NCBI GenBank assembly: GCA_026545225.1
Contig: CM048848.1
Location: 26,142,806 to 26,206,805, forward strand
Direction of reading: 5' to 3'
Origin: Cornus controversa
Taxonomy: Eukaryota; Streptophyta; Magnoliopsida; Cornales; Cornaceae
Length of the DNA: 64,000 nt
The position numbers and the translations under genes are program-made. Below, in pieces: positions 62,165 through 64,000 of this stretch. How positions within the stretch are numbered: position 1 is the first letter of the stretch; each line of letters opens with the position of its first letter. The notes below the pieces were generated by a model. The model ran no database searches. It was given only the letters and a program-made list of their open reading frames with translations, and was not told the origin of the DNA.

Positions 62165-63943
62165 TTGAGAATTCCAATTGAGCCACTACCTTTTCTCTCT
62201 AGCACTCCCTTAGTGCCTTCATTGGAGTCCCCTCCAGAATTAGAGTTGAAGCCTTTGCCTGACAAATTGAAGTATGTATTCTTGGGGGCACAGAAAACTC
62301 TTCCTGTTATAATTGCCTCTGATCTGACAGAAATTCAAGAGAAGAGCTTAGTAGAGGTTTTATACCAACATCGTGAAGCAATTGGATGGAGTGTTACTGA
62401 TCTTAAGGGCATTGATCCCTCAGTTTGCATGCACAAAATCCAGTTGGAAGAAGGATGTAAGCCAACTAGAGAGGCACAGAGGCGACTGAACCCCAACATG
62501 AAGGAGGTGGTAAAGAAAGAGGTTGTCAAGTTACTTGATGCAGGAATCATTTATCCAATTTCTGACAGCACATGGGTGAGTCCGACACAAGTGGTTCCAA
62601 AGAAATCTGGTCTTACCATTGTCCCTAACTCCATGGGAGAGTTTGTTCCACAACGTACTGCCATAGGTTGCCGTGTTTGCATTGATTACAGAAAGCTTAA
62701 TTCTATGACAAGGAAGGATCACTTCCCTCTTCCATTCATTGACCAAATACTTGAAAGGTTAGCTGGTCAGAGCTATTATTTCTTTCTGGATGGTTACTCT
62801 GGTTATAACCAAGTAGCTATGGATCCAGAAGATCAAGAGAAGACCACTTTCACTTGTCCCTTTGGTACTTTTGCATATCGTCGTATGCCTTTTGGATTAT
62901 GTAATGCTCCGGCTACATTCCAGAGGTGTATGATGGCCATCTTTTCTGACATGGTGGAAAAATTCTTGGAGGTGTTCATGGATGACTTCTCTATTTTTGG
63001 ATCATCCTTTGAACACTATTTGAGCAATTTATCATTTGTGCTTCAAAGGTGCCGAGAACGGAATTTGGTACTTAGTTGGGAGAAGAGCCATTTTATGGTG
63101 AAAGAAGGTATTGTATTGGGCTATATTGTTCCAGAGAGGGGCATTGAAGTTGATAAAGCAAAGATCGACCTAATTGCAACTCTGCCTCATCCAACTTCGG
63201 TAAGGCAAGTTCGATCTTTCTTAGGCCATGCCGGGTTCTATAGAAGATTCATCAAGGATTTCAGTAAAGTGGCTCGACCATTGTGCCATTTGTTATCTAA
63301 AGATGTTCCCTTTATCTTTGATGAAGATTGTGTGAAAGCTTTTGAAAAGCTTCGGTCTCTGTTATCCTCTGCACCAATTATGCAGTCTCCAAAATGGGCT
63401 GTACCTTTTGAAATCATGTGTGATGCCTCTGATTATGCAGTGGGAGCCGTGTTGGGACAAAGAGAAGAGAAACGACCACATGTCATCTATGACGCTAGTA
63501 AGACTCTCTCTGATGCCCAACTCAATTATACAACCACAGAGAAAGAGCTTCTAGCTGTACTGTTTGCCTTGGAAAAATTTCGTTCTTATTTATTGGGGTC
63601 CAAGGTGGTTGTCTACTCTGATCATGCAGCATTGAGACACTTATTGGCAAAGAAAGAAACCAAACTGCGTCTTATTCGGTGGATTTTATTGCTGCAAGAA
63701 TTTGATTTGGAAATAAAAGACAAAAAGGGGATGGAGAATGTGGTTGCGGATCATTTATCTCGAATCGAGTCTAAGCCGGTATTCGATGCATTACCTATTC
63801 GAGACTCATTTCTGGATGAGCAATTGTTTGAAACTACTTTGATGAAAGTTAATGGCCAAAGGTTGAAACATTGTGTGGAAGGATGTGTGCCAAGAAGAGA
63901 CGTAGAGTCCGTCGACTTGACGGATCCCGTCTATCCGACTTAA
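62165..63943 (+). pseudogene. RT-RNase H of A2 fused to the pol tail, integrase missing
   Basis: An open frame of 592 codons. RT spans about residues 95-290, with [19 protein letters not shown] and the active site VFMDD. RNase H follows with [11 protein letters not shown] and [13 protein letters not shown]. After DEQLF the frame runs straight into [10 protein letters not shown], which in B is the extreme C-terminus of pol, then ends in LTDPVY. The integrase (about 1.6 kb in B) is absent and the join keeps the frame. RT and RNase H themselves look undamaged. Confidence 0.92.
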
Positions 63944-64000
63944 TCCCTTCAGAGAGTCAATCGTCTCCTACAGACGTTAAATTGTAGGTTTTGTATGTAT

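Larger units (their letters stand above)
58159..64000 (+). mobile_element. Athila-like LTR retrotransposon A2, 5' part, integrase deleted
   Basis: Same family as A1. 5' LTR 58159-59597, tRNA-Asp primer site 59603-59620, gag from 59743, then protease, RT and RNase H to 63943, with no integrase. The 3' part is outside the window. It inserted into element C (candidate target duplication GAGGG at 58154-58158). Confidence 0.9.

Overview
This window is nuclear DNA of a flowering plant, almost entirely made of transposable elements and one old viral insertion. I see no convincing host gene, tRNA or rRNA. Evidence: several Ty3/gypsy LTR retrotransposons with plant-type primer binding sites (tRNA-Asp for Athila-like elements, initiator tRNA-Met for Tekay/Del-like elements), a CACTA DNA transposon and an endogenous caulimovirid. 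The species cannot be named from this. All identities and ages below are by eye, not computed.

Region 1 (1-3894): 3' part of an Athila-like element (A1, + strand) with a broken ORF2, a long noncoding 3' region, a polypurine tract and the 3' LTR.

Region 2 (3895-about 11510): remains of an endogenous caulimovirid. The - strand unit (3895-10158) holds, from right to left, leader, tRNA-Met primer site, movement protein, coat protein and protease. It is cut by A1 at 3894 and by a non-autonomous CACTA element (5990-8064, TSD TAT). A second piece on the + strand (about 10390-11510) holds a polyprotein tail, a TATA box and a leader that matches the first leader, so the two viral units are inverted.

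Region 3 (about 11510-16214): AT-rich spacer with one three-copy tandem repeat.

Region 4 (16215-64000): one stack of nested retrotransposons. The oldest layer is E, a decayed Tekay/Del-like element on the + strand. Its 5' LTR is split into three blocks (16215-17750, 30867-31142, 44141-44870), followed by gag, protease, RT, RNase H and part of integrase. F (17751-30861, -, TSD gagtt), a large element with no coding capacity, sits in that LTR and itself contains G, a 4.36-kb solo LTR (23252-27610). B (31143-44135, -, TSD catgt), a nearly intact Athila-like element, sits further along the same LTR. D (from 49031, -), another Tekay/Del-like element, interrupts E's integrase. C (from 53181, -), an Athila-like element close to B, interrupts D. 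A2 (from 58159, +), a relative of A1 whose integrase has been deleted in frame, interrupts C and runs off the window.

B is the youngest-looking element: its LTRs are nearly identical, but gag lacks an ATG at the family start site, integrase is stopped just before its last catalytic residue, and ORF2 has two stops. All other coding regions are more decayed. The most unusual features are hairpin-forming TCGATYRATCGA modules that recur in LTRs of unrelated families and in a spacer array of B, the noncoding element F, the integrase-less gag-pol of A2, and a noncoding 3' module conserved between Athila-like families.
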